From NCBI RefSeq assembly GCF_016802725.1, contig NC_052679.1, positions 19,533,548 to 19,597,547 of the forward strand: a DNA stretch of 64,000 nt, in the 5' to 3' direction. Under the pieces are notes generated by a model, which saw only the letters and a list, made by a program, of their open reading frames with translations, searched no databases and was not told the DNA's origin. Position 1 is the first letter of the stretch; each line of letters begins with the position of its first letter. Positions 37,764-49,560 of the stretch are shown here, one piece after another. The position numbers and the translations under genes were made by a program. This stretch comes from Solenopsis invicta. Taxonomy: Eukaryota; Arthropoda; Insecta; Hymenoptera; Formicidae.

Positions 37764-38209
37764 TGAGAGAAAAAAACATCTTAAAACAAAAAATTTTATT
37801 TAACATAAAAATTACTTACTTGGTGAGTCCTAATAATTTATTTACCTGTAGTCAAGGTAAAATTTTTTTTAATTGAAATTTTTATATGAATAAAGTGAAA
37901 AAATAATTTTTAATCAAGTAATTTTTTTTGCAGTTCTAGAAAATATTTACTGTTAAAGTATTAATCAAGATAATCAAATTTGTTAACCTAAGAAAACAAT
38001 TTAATTAAGTTTAATAATATTATTAACTTCTGTGCAAATTATTAAATGTAAAAAAATATAAGAATACAAAGTTATATATTTAAGGTAATATGTTTCCTTA
38101 CTTAAACGTAAATATTTTTATTTAAACAGAAAAAAACAGATGCTTGCATCAAAATATATGATGTTAAGAAAATGTATATCTTTTCATTAAAAACATTTTT
38201 TCTCTCAGA
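37764..38209 (+). mobile_element. Family A MITE, copy 1
   Basis: This AT-rich element of about 446 bp has ends TTGAGAGAAAAAA (left) and TTTTTTCTCTCAGAG (right), inverted repeats of 12-13 bp. Its interior aligns over its whole length and in the same orientation with the copy at 42848. Shared blocks include TTTTTTTTGCAGTTCTAGAA, AAAATATTTACTGTTA, ATATTTAAGGTAATAT and CTTGCATCAAAAT. It has no coding capacity, so it is non-autonomous. A target-site duplication is not clear. Confidence 0.7.
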
Positions 38210-39141
38210 GTATTATTTTCTCTTAGTAGTGCATTTTTCAGTTAAACGTAGAGCTAATATTTTTTGCTATTTATTTTTAATTTGGTAAACATTATCGCTT
38301 GCAATTCCGCGAAATCTCAAGTCCCATCTAGGTCCACCGTCGCAACGGAGATATTTCCATCAGCGAGGGTAATTTCCCCTGCTCTCGTGGTGCACGTCGA
38401 GGGGCACGTGCAGGCATCACGCCGCTGGCGCCGAAGATCGCGCACACGCCGCTCGTTCGTACTTACGTCGACTTATGTAAGGGTGCACGTAAGTGCGGCA
38501 AATTGCTCGTAAAACGTGCTGGGTGTGTTAATTCGTCTGGTAACGTTGAAGAAAATACAGAATTAGTTTCCGGACGTAAGTAATACAGACGTGGCCGTGC
38601 ATGTCCCGCTAAGAAGGCATCGCCTTGCCGTCCGGAATACGGTTGACCAATTGTAACCGAATAGCGTCACGGGATTGTTAGGAACGCTATTAACTACCAA
38701 AGTCCATTTCAGGCGCAGCGTGAAATATTGATGAGGCTGGTGGAAATAGTTGAACGTTGTTACGCATTCGTTGAAATCTCCGCGCAACTTGACCATGTGA
38801 AAACCGGACGCAAGAAACGAATAATGAGTTAGTGTGTTGAATACAGAAGTTATCCTTTTGCTGGAAACTTATAATGAATAGGGATATGCGCGGGTATTCA
38901 TGTAATTTAAGTCGAGTTTCTTATCTAATTTTGAATAGCCGAGTTATCAAATAGTCGGAAACTATATATATATATATATATTTTAAGCACTTTAATTATC
39001 GGTTAACTTTTTAACTATTAATATCTTACTGATTATTAAATTACAGATATTCAAAACGTTTTAATATATTGATTAAATCTTCTCTTTTCCCTACTGGAAT
39101 CGATCATGTATTTTCACGATTATTAAAAATTATACAGAACC
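38210..39141. other. Mixed noncoding
   Basis: A CpG-rich patch lies at 38310-38520. A (TA)n microsatellite of about 19 bp is at 38963-38981. No gene recognised. Confidence 0.5.
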
Positions 39142-39280
39142 TATAAATCTTTTTACGTTTCATATCTGTATAATTTTTCTTCTGTCAATGCAACGCTAAC
39201 AAAAATTAATACTAACAACAACTCTTGCATTGACAGAAAAAAAATTTATACGGATATATAAAATGTGAAAAGTTTTATAT
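39142..39280. repeat. 139-bp foldback with arms of about 50 bp
   Basis: The left arm (39142-39193) ends TTCTGTCAATGCAA and the right arm (39225-39280) begins TTGCATTGACAGAA. Complementarity continues outward through CATATCTGTATAATT and its counterpart AATTTATACGGATAT, then through CTTTTTAC/GTGAAAAG. The loop is about 31 bases. It could be a foldback MITE or a long hairpin-RNA locus. No other copy was seen in the window. Confidence 0.7.
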
Positions 39281-42200
39281 GAAATATAATTAAACAATAG
39301 ACAATGTGATTTTGCATATTTTTTCTAATATGACACGTACTTGTAAGCAAAGTATTTGACAACTAAAATAATTCTCGGGACACATATCACATAAATTATA
39401 TTACATATTCCGATAGAGACAAGGATGTTGAATGGCGAGAGAAAGAATTACTAAAAAAGCCGTATACTGAGACTGACATTTATGACGTGTATTCAACTCT
39501 TGATATATAATGTTGCTGAAAAAAAAACTTGCAAAGCCGCGTAAAATCCACGCGTCAGTTTTCGAAACGAAAAAGTTTTAATCCCTGCCATGGTTAAAGC
39601 CCGATCGATGCATTGATCCTTCGGTGATCAAATTGCACATCGCAGAAAGCATTTCTGCAATCGACGTTTGATGTTCACCGTTGTGAAAGTTCAATGTTAA
39701 AAAATTATTGCGATCTATATAATGCAATCGTTTGCGGTTTAAACACAATGCGTTCCGTGTTATTTTACTGAATCCGCCGTTGTAACATAATCCATTTTCG
39801 ATGCATTTTATTAATCCTTAAAATAATTGATTAGTAAACTCAAATATTTTTGTTTTTATTTCATGCGATATAAAATGTATGCAGGATTTACATATTGCCA
39901 AAAAGCATATTTTACATGTTCTCTTTCCCATTTCACGTCCTTACGCTTAAACCAGAACTTTAAATATACTCGAACGCAATTTAAAAAAGTCTAGCGTGGC
40001 CAAAGAGTTAATTGCCGTATTGGCCATGTATAACAGAATTTCAGAGACACGCGGGCGTGAAAATATCAGCTGCCGCGTAGAAATAAATTACCTGGCAGCG
40101 CAGTTTTTCGTTTTTATCTCCGCACTTGACACCGTACGTGACTCGCCAAGTTTGTCGACCTTTATCTCGTTTTATTTCACGTGTCGTTGTACGCGTTAAA
40201 ATCGCGGTCCGGCCGGACGGGGAAGTCAGGTGGTCGCGGCGAAATAAAAAGTACGATAGGAAAAAAATAACCCCGGAAAGGTGGATGCAAACCGCACAGA
40301 ATTCTCGATGAACATAGCGAAATGTAGGTATCGGAGCGAAATCGTACGTACGCGTACGAGAATTGTACGAGTCATTGTCGAAACGGGCGAGCCTGTAGGA
40401 ACAGCTTCATAAAGCATTACAGTCGTTCGATAGTGCCATGCTCGCTAATTGCCGTATCCTAGCAGCGATGGTGCGAGGCGAAACGATCTCGTGAATCTCC
40501 CGAGCGACCGTTTGCATCTTCTCTCTGTAGCTACATTTAAACGTAGCGATATTTCACCGATATCGTACCAACGCCGAGCTATATGCAGCTCATAACTCTC
40601 GTAGTTTTTAATTTTACATCGTGTCTCACCGTGTCGTATACGAATACTTAGGACCTGTGGCATTAACATAAATTTCATCTCTCGCAACAACGGGCGTAGG
40701 GTGAAGCCTCTCACGGATACAAGTTTTAATCAATCGATGGGACCGCCTCTCTGTCATCGGAATTGATCAAAGAGCCATTTTCGACGGCGATTATGACAAC
40801 CTATCCTTTAATTATCCTCAAGCGACGGACTTGCGCTGCCGAAAAGAGGCCAAACTTTTTTGCGAAGCGTATTATCCGCTCGGCTCGAGCATGAGCTTGT
40901 TTTCACTTCAAATCACTATCTATCATCGAATCAATTAGCGACTTCTCGATTACCGACTCGTCGTGCAACGGCCGTGCAAAATTATGCGACGGATCGATGA
41001 TCGAACGATCGACTCGTCGCGAACACGAGGCCGAATTTACGAGCGAGACACGTTTGATTTATGAGACGGCATCCTTCGTTGATCTACGCTCGATCTACGA
41101 GAGAATCAGAGAGGGAAGGGGGGGAAGCGGCCGCAAACGCACAGTACACGAAGTTAATCGTTATTCTTGTCCGGGAAGCAAGGACGATAATTAATAGCCA
41201 ATCAACGGGTGTGTTGGGTTGAATGTTAAGTAGAGACGCGTAGCGGCGCGCCGCTGCGCTTCCCGTTGGATTCGCTCGTGGTCAGCACAAACGATGTCAA
41301 TATCGATAACGATATCCGTGTCCGGGGAAAATCGCCGATCGCGCAATACCGCGCGATTCGGCGTTTCGCGCGGCCGTGCAAAAATCGAATAAAAATAATC
41401 GCGCGTGATACCGTCGCGCTAACGCGAAATAATATTTTTGCTCTCGCACGCGGGGGGACGCGGCGGCGTAACAACTTGTACTCGCGAGTTTATTTGCAAA
41501 AACGCGCTGGAGATAAAATGCATATATGCCCGATACGTACCGGCCTTCGCACTCTGCCTGCATTATAACTGAATTCCGTGAAATAATTAAATTTATACAA
41601 GTTTGTTAATTGATGTGTTACGTGCGTTCGCGCTCAAAGTTAAAAGTTCAAAAGGCTGCCAAGTAATCATTCTCTAAAAATTTGATTTACATTTTTAAAT
41701 GCCCCAAACGTTTGCTCCACTTTCGAAACTAAATTGAAGATTAAATATATTCGATGGGAGGAAAAAGAGCGAAGGAGAGAGCAAAGAATCTTCAAAATAA
41801 TCTCGCATTAAAAAGTCTAATAACGTTTTATCTTTTAAAATTCAATATGCGCGAAATCAAAATTTCAAAATAAGACACCAATTTAAATTGAAATTAAAGT
41901 GGGATTTTCACAATCTCTTACTGATTACATATTCCGCGATATCGCGCCATAAGTCAAAGTAGGCACCCTCGTGAATATAATCATCGATTCTGATTTCGTG
42001 TCACGTCATATGACTCCGTCTTGACTAGATATAATCTTCTACGTCAGGCTATCTGGGCCACATCGGTATCTGAGAGAATATCTGAAGGGCTTGCGCGTCA
42101 TCAAGGTTCCGAGAGTTTCCAGCGGAAACGTGTCGTTATCGCGACAATCCCTTGGGGATTTCAGCATTTTGTCACGAATAACAGGGCTTTCGCCATTCTT

Positions 42201-42847
42201 TTACTCTTGCACGGTTCCCTACTTATGTCGTGGCAATAGTGCAGTAACAACAAGATGCACTACGGTCGCGTATAGCGGAGCGGATAGAAGCGCGCACAGG
42301 GAGCGGAAAATTCTACGGGGCTAACGTAATGTACGCTGCAAATAATTTCGGCGTGAGCACGAAGCTGTCTCTTTGTAGTGCGGCTCTTTGCCGCCTCCGT
42401 CTTATTTCCTCGCTTATTTTTCGCGCGGTGACCCCATTACGTATGTATACTTGAATAACGATACGACGCCGACGCAAATGCTGTATCGCTCGGGACTCGT
42501 CCGGCCAAGATGCGCCGAGGAGATACTGCGATATTATTCAGCGATACGATGGTGCATCCGCGAGACGGTCTGTCGGGAATCATGACGCGCCAGCTTATGA
42601 AATTATGGATTACAGACTGTCTCGACCGTTTTGGAAATCTGATTTCGTGTTTCCTCGAATGCTAATTAATTTCTTAATTATCATGCACGCTGAAAATGAC
42701 GATCAAAGTTTAGATAACTTATTAATATTGAATATTAAAGTATTTTGTTCTCTTTCTCCTAAATATTATTTTTTTACGAATATGATCGTATTACTTTTTT
42801 ATTTAAATTTTTCAATAAATTATTTTTTTATAAAAAATTCTTTGCGC
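39281..42847. other. Mixed noncoding with a CpG-rich block at 40.98-41.57 kb
   Basis: The block at 40980-41570 has arginine-rich frames open on both strands. A 12-bp palindrome CGTACGCGTACG is at 40347-40358. No gene recognised. Confidence 0.5.
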
Positions 42848-43285
42848 ACTGAGAGAAAAAATATTTTGACACAAAAAAATTATTTATTCAGAGAATCCTA
42901 ATAGCATATTTACTTGCAGTCAAGTTAAAAATTTCTTAATTTAAATATTTATATAAACAAAATAAAGAAACAATTTTTGTAATAATAATCAAAAGTAATT
43001 TTTTTTGCGGTTCTAGAAAATATTTACTGTTAGACTATTTTTAAATTTAAGACAATAAAATTTTTTAATTGAAAAAAAATTTAATTAAATTTAACGATAT
43101 TGCTAGCTATAAAAAATCATTTAAATGTAAAAAATACAAAATTACATATTTAAGGTAATATATCTATTTAATTAAAATAAATATTTTTACTAAACTAGAA
43201 CAAACAAATACTTGCATCAAAATGTATAGTTAAAAAAAAAATGTATTTTTTTTTATTTTTCATTAAAAAAATTTTTTTCTCAGTG
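42848..43285 (+). mobile_element. Family A MITE, copy 2
   Basis: The ends are ACTGAGAGAAAAAATATT (left) and TTTTTTTCTCAGTG (right); the right end lacks one GA unit compared with the left. The element is 438 bp, same orientation and overall sequence as the copy at 37764, with divergence scattered throughout. The two therefore derive from one family rather than from a recent local duplication of flanking DNA. Confidence 0.7.
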
Positions 43286-44320
43286 TAACAGTTAAGCGAA
43301 TCTCTCGCTGTAAATACCATTGATTTTCTTTTTCCCTGTCGTTTTAAAGTTATTTAACTAAAAAATTTACAAATATATACGTAACGTAAGTAAAATAAAT
43401 CACGCATGCTACAGAACATGTTTGTAAACTATTATAACAGTATCGAGTAATTTTAACGTATATTCGAAAATTCCGAATCCAGAAATGGCACGTCCACAAT
43501 AAGGAACTGTGTTAGTGACAGTTGCGATATTTTTCCAATCTAAATCCAAAACTGTTTCTTTAACTTTTGCATTGACAAAGAGTGAGATTTTTCTTCTGTA
43601 TAGCAGAGAGAGAACTCGATCTGTATGCACGCAATTCGTATACTATCAAAGTATGACCATATGTGAAAATAAAGTCGAGGACTGCGTAAATGCAAAATCC
43701 CCGAGCGTGTTTCATACAAGCTCGTGTGAAACGCAAAATGCATCCACGGAAGGTATCACAGTTTGTTACTTTGAAATATTGCCTCTCATAAGAGGCATCT
43801 ACAGTCACAGCGACTTTTATGTGGTGTAATAAATCTGGCGCTAGTGCATTTTATTCAAATTTACTTCAAAATGACCTCGCCTACCACATAATTTGGTTCC
43901 GCATCGGTTGATCTTACGGCAAGAAGTATCTCTATCTCTCGATTCCGCAAAAATTGCAAAAATACTCACGGCAACAGCTTATTAGCTAACAATATAGCCG
44001 ATATATGTGACGTTAAAAAAAGTGGCTGATTATTATCACTGATATAGTAATTTTGTGTAATTGTATACTCTCTGCGTTACGTACAATTGTAGGGTACTGT
44101 GTTATCTGTACTATCTCTTAACGCCATTAATGCGAATTGTAAGTAAAGTTCTTCCCGCGCGACTATCAGCGGAAATGGATCCCCTGAGGAGGTACGCGTT
44201 TAATGATAACGCATTTAGCTAGCGAGGACTGGCGTTTCTCTCGTCGGCATGGATAATGATCCCTCGAGCGGTACTCGGCACTCATTTAATTCCCAACTTT
44301 TCCTTTCACGGTCGGGCGAG
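43286..44320. other. Mixed noncoding
   Basis: Frames overlap on both strands at 43500-43830 (up to 106 codons) without recognisable features. A pyrimidine tract at 44291-44307 followed by AG at 44319-44320 is the proposed acceptor of the next feature. Confidence 0.45.
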
Positions 44321-44623
44321 TAGCGCGCGTAAGGAGAAACATCCGGGGGAGAAAACGAGAGGGAGAAAGCAGACGAGTAGCGAAAGCGAAGAAGAATCCA
44401 GCGGCAAGGACAACGACGGGTGCGCTCTCCAGGGTCGAGACCTTAGGTAGGATAAGACAGAGAGGCGGTGCCATAGGGGTCAGGGCAAAAAATAAGAAAG
44501 GAATCGCGAGGGAGAGTACCGAGGACACGGAAGACGAGCAGCTCGCAGGCGAGACGAGTCTGCCAGGAATAAAGTTTCCTGTCGAGGTGGTCGCACGGGC
44601 TCTCGAGAGACTCCAAACACGAG
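44321..44623 (+). CDS. Candidate internal exon, unidentified
   Basis: A plus-strand frame is open from 44290 to 44652 (121 codons, no ATG needed for an internal exon). It meets a consensus donor, GAG|GTGAGT, at 44624. Upstream AG at 44319-44320 after a short pyrimidine tract gives a possible acceptor. The predicted protein has an R/K/A-rich first half. Its second half ends with an acidic stretch (ARESTEDTEDEQLAGETS), then a helix-like stretch, PVEVVARALERLQTR. It would start needing one base and end in phase 1. No family recognised. The DNA is purine-rich and a second frame (44256-44450) also looks plausible, so it may be UTR or chance. Confidence 0.22.
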
Positions 44624-45500
44624 GTGAGTTTCGACCCACCCTCTCTCCTCGTTGATCGCACGGCGCCGCCGAACTACCAACTCGCCCTTTCTAGACGTCC
44701 CTACCCAACATCCAGCGTCAAGTTGCCTTACATGGTAGTTGTTGATTGTTTCCGGTGTAATTATAACTTCGACTTAGGCGGACCCTCCTCAGATATAATT
44801 ATTAATTACCGTGTCGGTGCCGCGTGTTGAAGGTATTCGCGCACGCGCCGCGGAAGACAAAGGTGAGCGCCTCTTGAACAAACTAATGCAAAGTATCGCT
44901 CGTTGTGTGTCTTGAAGTCGACGCCGAACGAAGCTCGAGAGAATTCTAAATTGCGACAAGTGGATCTTAAATGGATATTACGCTCACGAATGGTTAAGCG
45001 ACTCTTAGAAAGATAACATTTTTTGCTAAATAACATTTTAGAACTTTATTTGTAATAATTTGTAAACTCTCTATAAAAAAAAAAATTTTAATACGTTTTT
45101 AACATATTTAACAGGTAGATCTTAGGATAATAAACATGTTATCAAACATCACATGTAAAAGTTTTTCACTCGCGTAACAGAGTTTTTAAAAGATTCTATT
45201 GTTCCGCACTATTAGTTGCATTTTTAAGCTCTCGGGATGGAATTGAATAATAGAGTTGGGTCGATTTCTTATCCCCATTTTGTCAGTAAGAAAAAGGAGT
45301 TCTTTGGTGTGAAAGAACTACTTTAAAATTCATAGAACGGTCGTGAGTGAAGTGGAGAAACTTATTCCTCTCTCACAGCCGTTGATCTGAAATTGAAAGG
45401 TATGATTTCAAAACTTCGCCCGCTTGTAAAAGCTTTTAGACTCCATTGCTTTTGTTTTAATAAATATCTGCACATCCGTTTAAATATATACGTATGTAAC
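44624..45500. other. Mixed noncoding
   Basis: CpG-rich until about 44950, then AT-rich. No gene or element recognised. Confidence 0.5.
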
Positions 45501-45549
45501 ATTAATAAAATTGTTTTATACATTATACGTGTAAAACGATTTTATTAAT
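45501..45549. repeat. AT-rich hairpin with 18-bp arms
   Basis: ATTAATAAAATTGTTTTA (45501-45518) and TAAAACGATTTTATTAAT (45532-45549) pair at every position if one G-U is allowed, around a 13-base loop. It could be a small foldback element or an RNA hairpin. Confidence 0.65.
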
Positions 45550-48500
45550 ATGCATTTATAATGTTCCATGAACTAAACGTAAAAATTTTCACATATATTT
45601 AATTAATCCGACAGATCAAATTATACAATAAATTATTTCGTGCAAAAGAATCAATAAATTTTACTGAAATTATGGTAAAGAGATAAAATATTTAATTATC
45701 GAATAGCTTTCAATGTTCCAAGCGCAATTACGTTTATCGATACAAATTGTATAGGTACTATCTTTTTATGTGATCTACAGACTACAGAAATTCTCTCGGC
45801 AGCTTGATATATTACAAACGTTACAACAATGATTTATATATATATAAAAAAAACGTGTAAAGACGCACGATTTCCGTGGAAATGTCGCTCGTTATAGTAC
45901 ACGTGCGATGGCACATGCATACCTAACGCGCCATTATGTTCGTTGCCGCGCTAGCATTCCGGGAAACGCTAATGAACGTGCTGTGTCGCGAAAACACCCA
46001 CGGACATTCGCAATCGCAATCAAACGGCGATCAACGGCGCGTTGATGCACTCTGCCGCGCCTGATTAAACAACGAGTCGTCATCGCCCCCGTCCGCAAAA
46101 TGCAAATGCAGTCCGAATCACTCGAAGACGCCCACCGTGCGCGCTGCGTGTACCGTGCCATATGTTACGATATTCTGCGGTTGAATTTGCACACACAGCA
46201 ACCGGGCGCGGTGTGGTTACTGCATACCCACACGCATACGGAGACACACGCGTATGGACAACTCAGACCCAACACGCATACAGAGATACGCGTGCGAGGC
46301 GCGCGCGGCTGGCGACGCGTCGTCGGCGTCTCCGAGGGTTCGCCGTATCTGCATGAGCAGTAAGAGCATCGATCACACACCGGGGACAATATTGGCATGA
46401 TAATCGGAAGGGATTCGGCACGGTTACGTAGTAACATGGGCCAAGGGAGAACGGCCCTTGTCAATGCCGCGGTTACGATCGCGGAGGCTGTTTACTCCCC
46501 GGTAATTATTGTGAAATATGTCGTAGCAGATCGAGTGCGCCGTGACGTGTAAATTATTGCCGCGGCAGACGCATACGTATGCACTTTTGTACGATCGTAC
46601 GAGGATGACGAATTTCTCAATCTTCGTAATTCAGACGTTTGTCAAATAGATAATTTGATTGCTTGAAACTGGAACGATCGGGCTCGATCTGTCGTTCTAT
46701 CAGCAAATAGAAAAAGAGAAATGTGCACCCTGCAGTCATCTCTGAAAGTTGTTTTTGTAATTGCAAAATGCAGAATTGTTGTCATTCTAGTTTTACTGCA
46801 CCGAGATTAATCGTATACAAATAATAATATAAATTTTGCACATAGAATTTGTCATCGACCGGTTTGGTCATAAAGATTTAAGCACATCAGCAATTTTTAG
46901 TGCCTTAAAAGAAAACATATATCTATATCTTCTATTGTGATCTCGTAATCACTGCTTGAATTTTTTGAATGTCGCAAGAACGACACCTTCCCTTCTCCAT
47001 TCTTAATCTCAATATTTAACTGAGATCCCTCGGTTATAGGGTGTATCGAGACACATTTCGTATACATCGACGCGCGGTTCAACAGTGTGTGCGATCCGTC
47101 GTTACATAAGCGCGCGCGGTGCAGTCAGAGTTGCGGCAATGGGGGTGTGCGATGTGTTGTGTGGTGAATCATGTACTACCCTCGAGGGATCCATCTACGA
47201 TTAATTCCATCACTTGACACGCTTCTGAGCGCGTACTCGCGCGCACCCTACCAACCGCTCGACAAACATTTAAGCGGGGCATAAATGCCACGAGCGAAGT
47301 GGAAAATGAAGAAAGGCGATGCCAAATGCGCCGTGAAGCGCGAAAGAATTAGATGATGCCGCGAGAGCGCTCGATGAGACGTGAGCTGAATTCGCTTAAT
47401 GCACGCATTTGATCCCCCGCCGTCCTCTCTTGCGACGTTTCCCATTTTCTCAAAGCCCCGTCTCTCGCCAAAGCGCCAAAAACGATCCCTCGGTACAGGG
47501 TATACGTTACGTCATCTGACAGAAAAAATTTTCACGATAAACGCTGTGGTTGATAAAATATAAAAAAAATATCATTTTTTCAGAATTTTATATTGTATCA
47601 TTCCGTGGGAAACGCGCAGAAATATTCACGACTATATTTGTGTGTATGTCCAATAACTGTAAATGTAGAATATTCAACTAGCAAAACGTGCACTGGCAAC
47701 GCCGGCGCCGGCATCCAGTGGATTATATAAAACATATTTTCTATGCGTGTAATTTATCAAATATGGTCATAAATGCGCATATATGCCACGTGTTAATATA
47801 GCTATGCACTTTTTCTAAATGTATTCCCTCAATGTCGGCAATTTGATATGTAATTAAGTTTTTTTTATCCCAATTTGTTTAATTGCTGGTTTTACTCGGA
47901 AAAATATTAAAAAACAGCGCGCGAGACCATTTTATTTCTTTATAACTTGTTTTACGCTTATTTTTCATTTAATCTCTTACAAAGCGAAATATGGTAGAAA
48001 GCTCTTCGCTAAAACGCAACGCTGTGAATAACGTTTTCTAAAGGTGCATATTATTTTTTTCTCGACGTCCAAACTAATTAACGCGCGGAGGTGCGAGGCA
48101 CGAACTAGTTAACGCGGTGCAGGTGCGCTCGCGCTACTTACAATTTAAACTGATCTTAAACTAGGCTTTAGTCTTAACTTAAATTAAGCTCGTGCGGGGT
48201 AGAATAACAGAACTAATTGGATGGACGAGCGCGCCCGCTCTGCGATTAGCGAGGGCGAATCATAAAGCGTTATCGCGTAATTCATACAGTTTTATAAACC
48301 TGCAGTGAGCGTTGGCTATTAATCGGCTGTTCCAAAAACAACGGGGAATAAAAATTATGCAAATTGATCAGCAAAATTTAATGTCACTGTGATAACAATA
48401 GTAAGAGAAAATAGGAATTTTAATAGTATGTTTATTTATTCACACAAAACGTAAATTAAATTAATCCATTAAAATAAAATGCACGAAACCCTTGTCTTCA

Positions 48501-49027
48501 ATTTAATAATTTATAACGAGCGATAACGGTGATAGAAGAATATCTCATGTCTACTTTACAGTGAATATCAGCTCCGTACAAAAAAATTAACAAATGTCTT
48601 TGCAAGTGAGCTGCACATTTACATTTATCTGTGAACAATTCTTTTAGAAAGCAGCCGCCTGTCACACACAATTTAATAACGAAAGAATATCGTAATGCTA
48701 TAACCCGATAATTTAATAAGGCGTACATCAAATTAATCTCGCCTTTCAAAAAAAGAAATTAAATAAAGTCACTTAAGTGCACATATACTTATGTTGCATA
48801 CGTTGTAAAGATATGAAGATAAAAGAAATATTATATTATTATGCAGCTTAATTTTTCCCTTCTTCTCACTCATTTTTAACTCTGAAATCCTTGTCAAGAT
48901 ACTGCATTTTTGCATCAGAATTTTATATCGTATAAGTGGATTAAAGTTGCATGTAATATTGCGATCGCTATTGCATTATCTGGAACGAAACATCAAATGC
49001 TTGACAAAACGCTTCAAATAGACACGT

Positions 49028-49029
<2 letters not shown>
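45550..49029. other. Mixed noncoding with CpG-rich patches
   Basis: CpG-rich at 45900-46560 and 47060-47480. Near 46229-46292 two imperfect copies of an ACACGCATAC...GAGA...CGCGT unit occur. An imperfect 32-bp duplication starting AACTAATTAACGCG / AACTAGTTAACGCG lies at 48072-48130. No gene recognised. Confidence 0.5.
47691..47720. repeat. GC-rich nested palindrome
   Basis: The core GCCGGCGCCGGC (47701-47712) is a perfect 12-bp palindrome. It lies inside a second inverted pair, CACTGG (47691-47696) and CCAGTG (47715-47720). Confidence 0.7.

Positions 49030-49090
<61 letters not shown>
49030..49090 (+). repeat. (GA)n microsatellite, 61 bp
   Basis: About 30 uninterrupted GA units. Frames through it read alternating R and E (plus) or S and L (minus) and are artefacts. 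Confidence 0.95.
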
Positions 49091-49093
<3 letters not shown>

Positions 49094-49560
49094 GTTATAT
49101 CATATCCCATTTGCAAGTCCCACCGTGACGCGATCTTTTTTTCTTTCTGTTTTTGGTCGACCGCGCCGTTACGCATCGGGGCACGTGCTGTTTTACGACT
49201 GTGCGCGTAACGAGCGAGATGCGCGCGAGAAGATCGAGAACGAGTGGGTGGGTGGCTTGCGCTCGGATATCGAAAACGCGAAATTGGCCGTTGGCCATAA
49301 ATCATTCGCCGGTCGGTCGGTCGGTCGGTCGGTCGGTCGTTCATTCGTTTGTTCGTTCGTTCGGACTCGTTCCGTTCCAGGGCCACCCTGAACGCGTTCG
49401 CTGCCTAATCAGTTTAAGTGATTCCGAAAGGCGCTGCCGCTGCACCATCTCGCTCCGCGTAACGACTGGCACCGCTTACACATACGCGCCCCGTGGTGGT
49501 CCACGTGCGTAGGCGGATGCTGCACCGTGTTACGCGTACACGCACGCATCCACACACACA
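49091..49560. promoter_or_regulatory. CpG-rich block with GGTC and GTTC repeats
   Basis: CpG-rich and bounded upstream by the GA tract. It contains seven perfect GGTC units from 49311, passing into GTTC/GTTT units to about 49363. AATCAGTTTAAG at 49407-49418 matches the insect initiator consensus TCAGTY, without a matching downstream element at the usual spacing. Promoter identity is inference. Confidence 0.25.
49311..49363 (+). repeat. (GGTC)n / (GTTC)n tetranucleotide repeat
   Basis: Seven uninterrupted GGTC units followed by degenerate GTTC units, which look like decay products of the same array. Confidence 0.9.

Noticed and set aside
47139..47204. 21-codon ORF (MGVCDVLCGESCTTLEGSIYD-like) after a GCAGTCAG motif
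   Set aside because: Too short, no conservation evidence, and the flanking motif is a common hexamer in this composition.
48976..49386. 136-codon minus frame with long S/L repeat
   Set aside because: It is a translation of the (GA)n microsatellite and the GGTC array.
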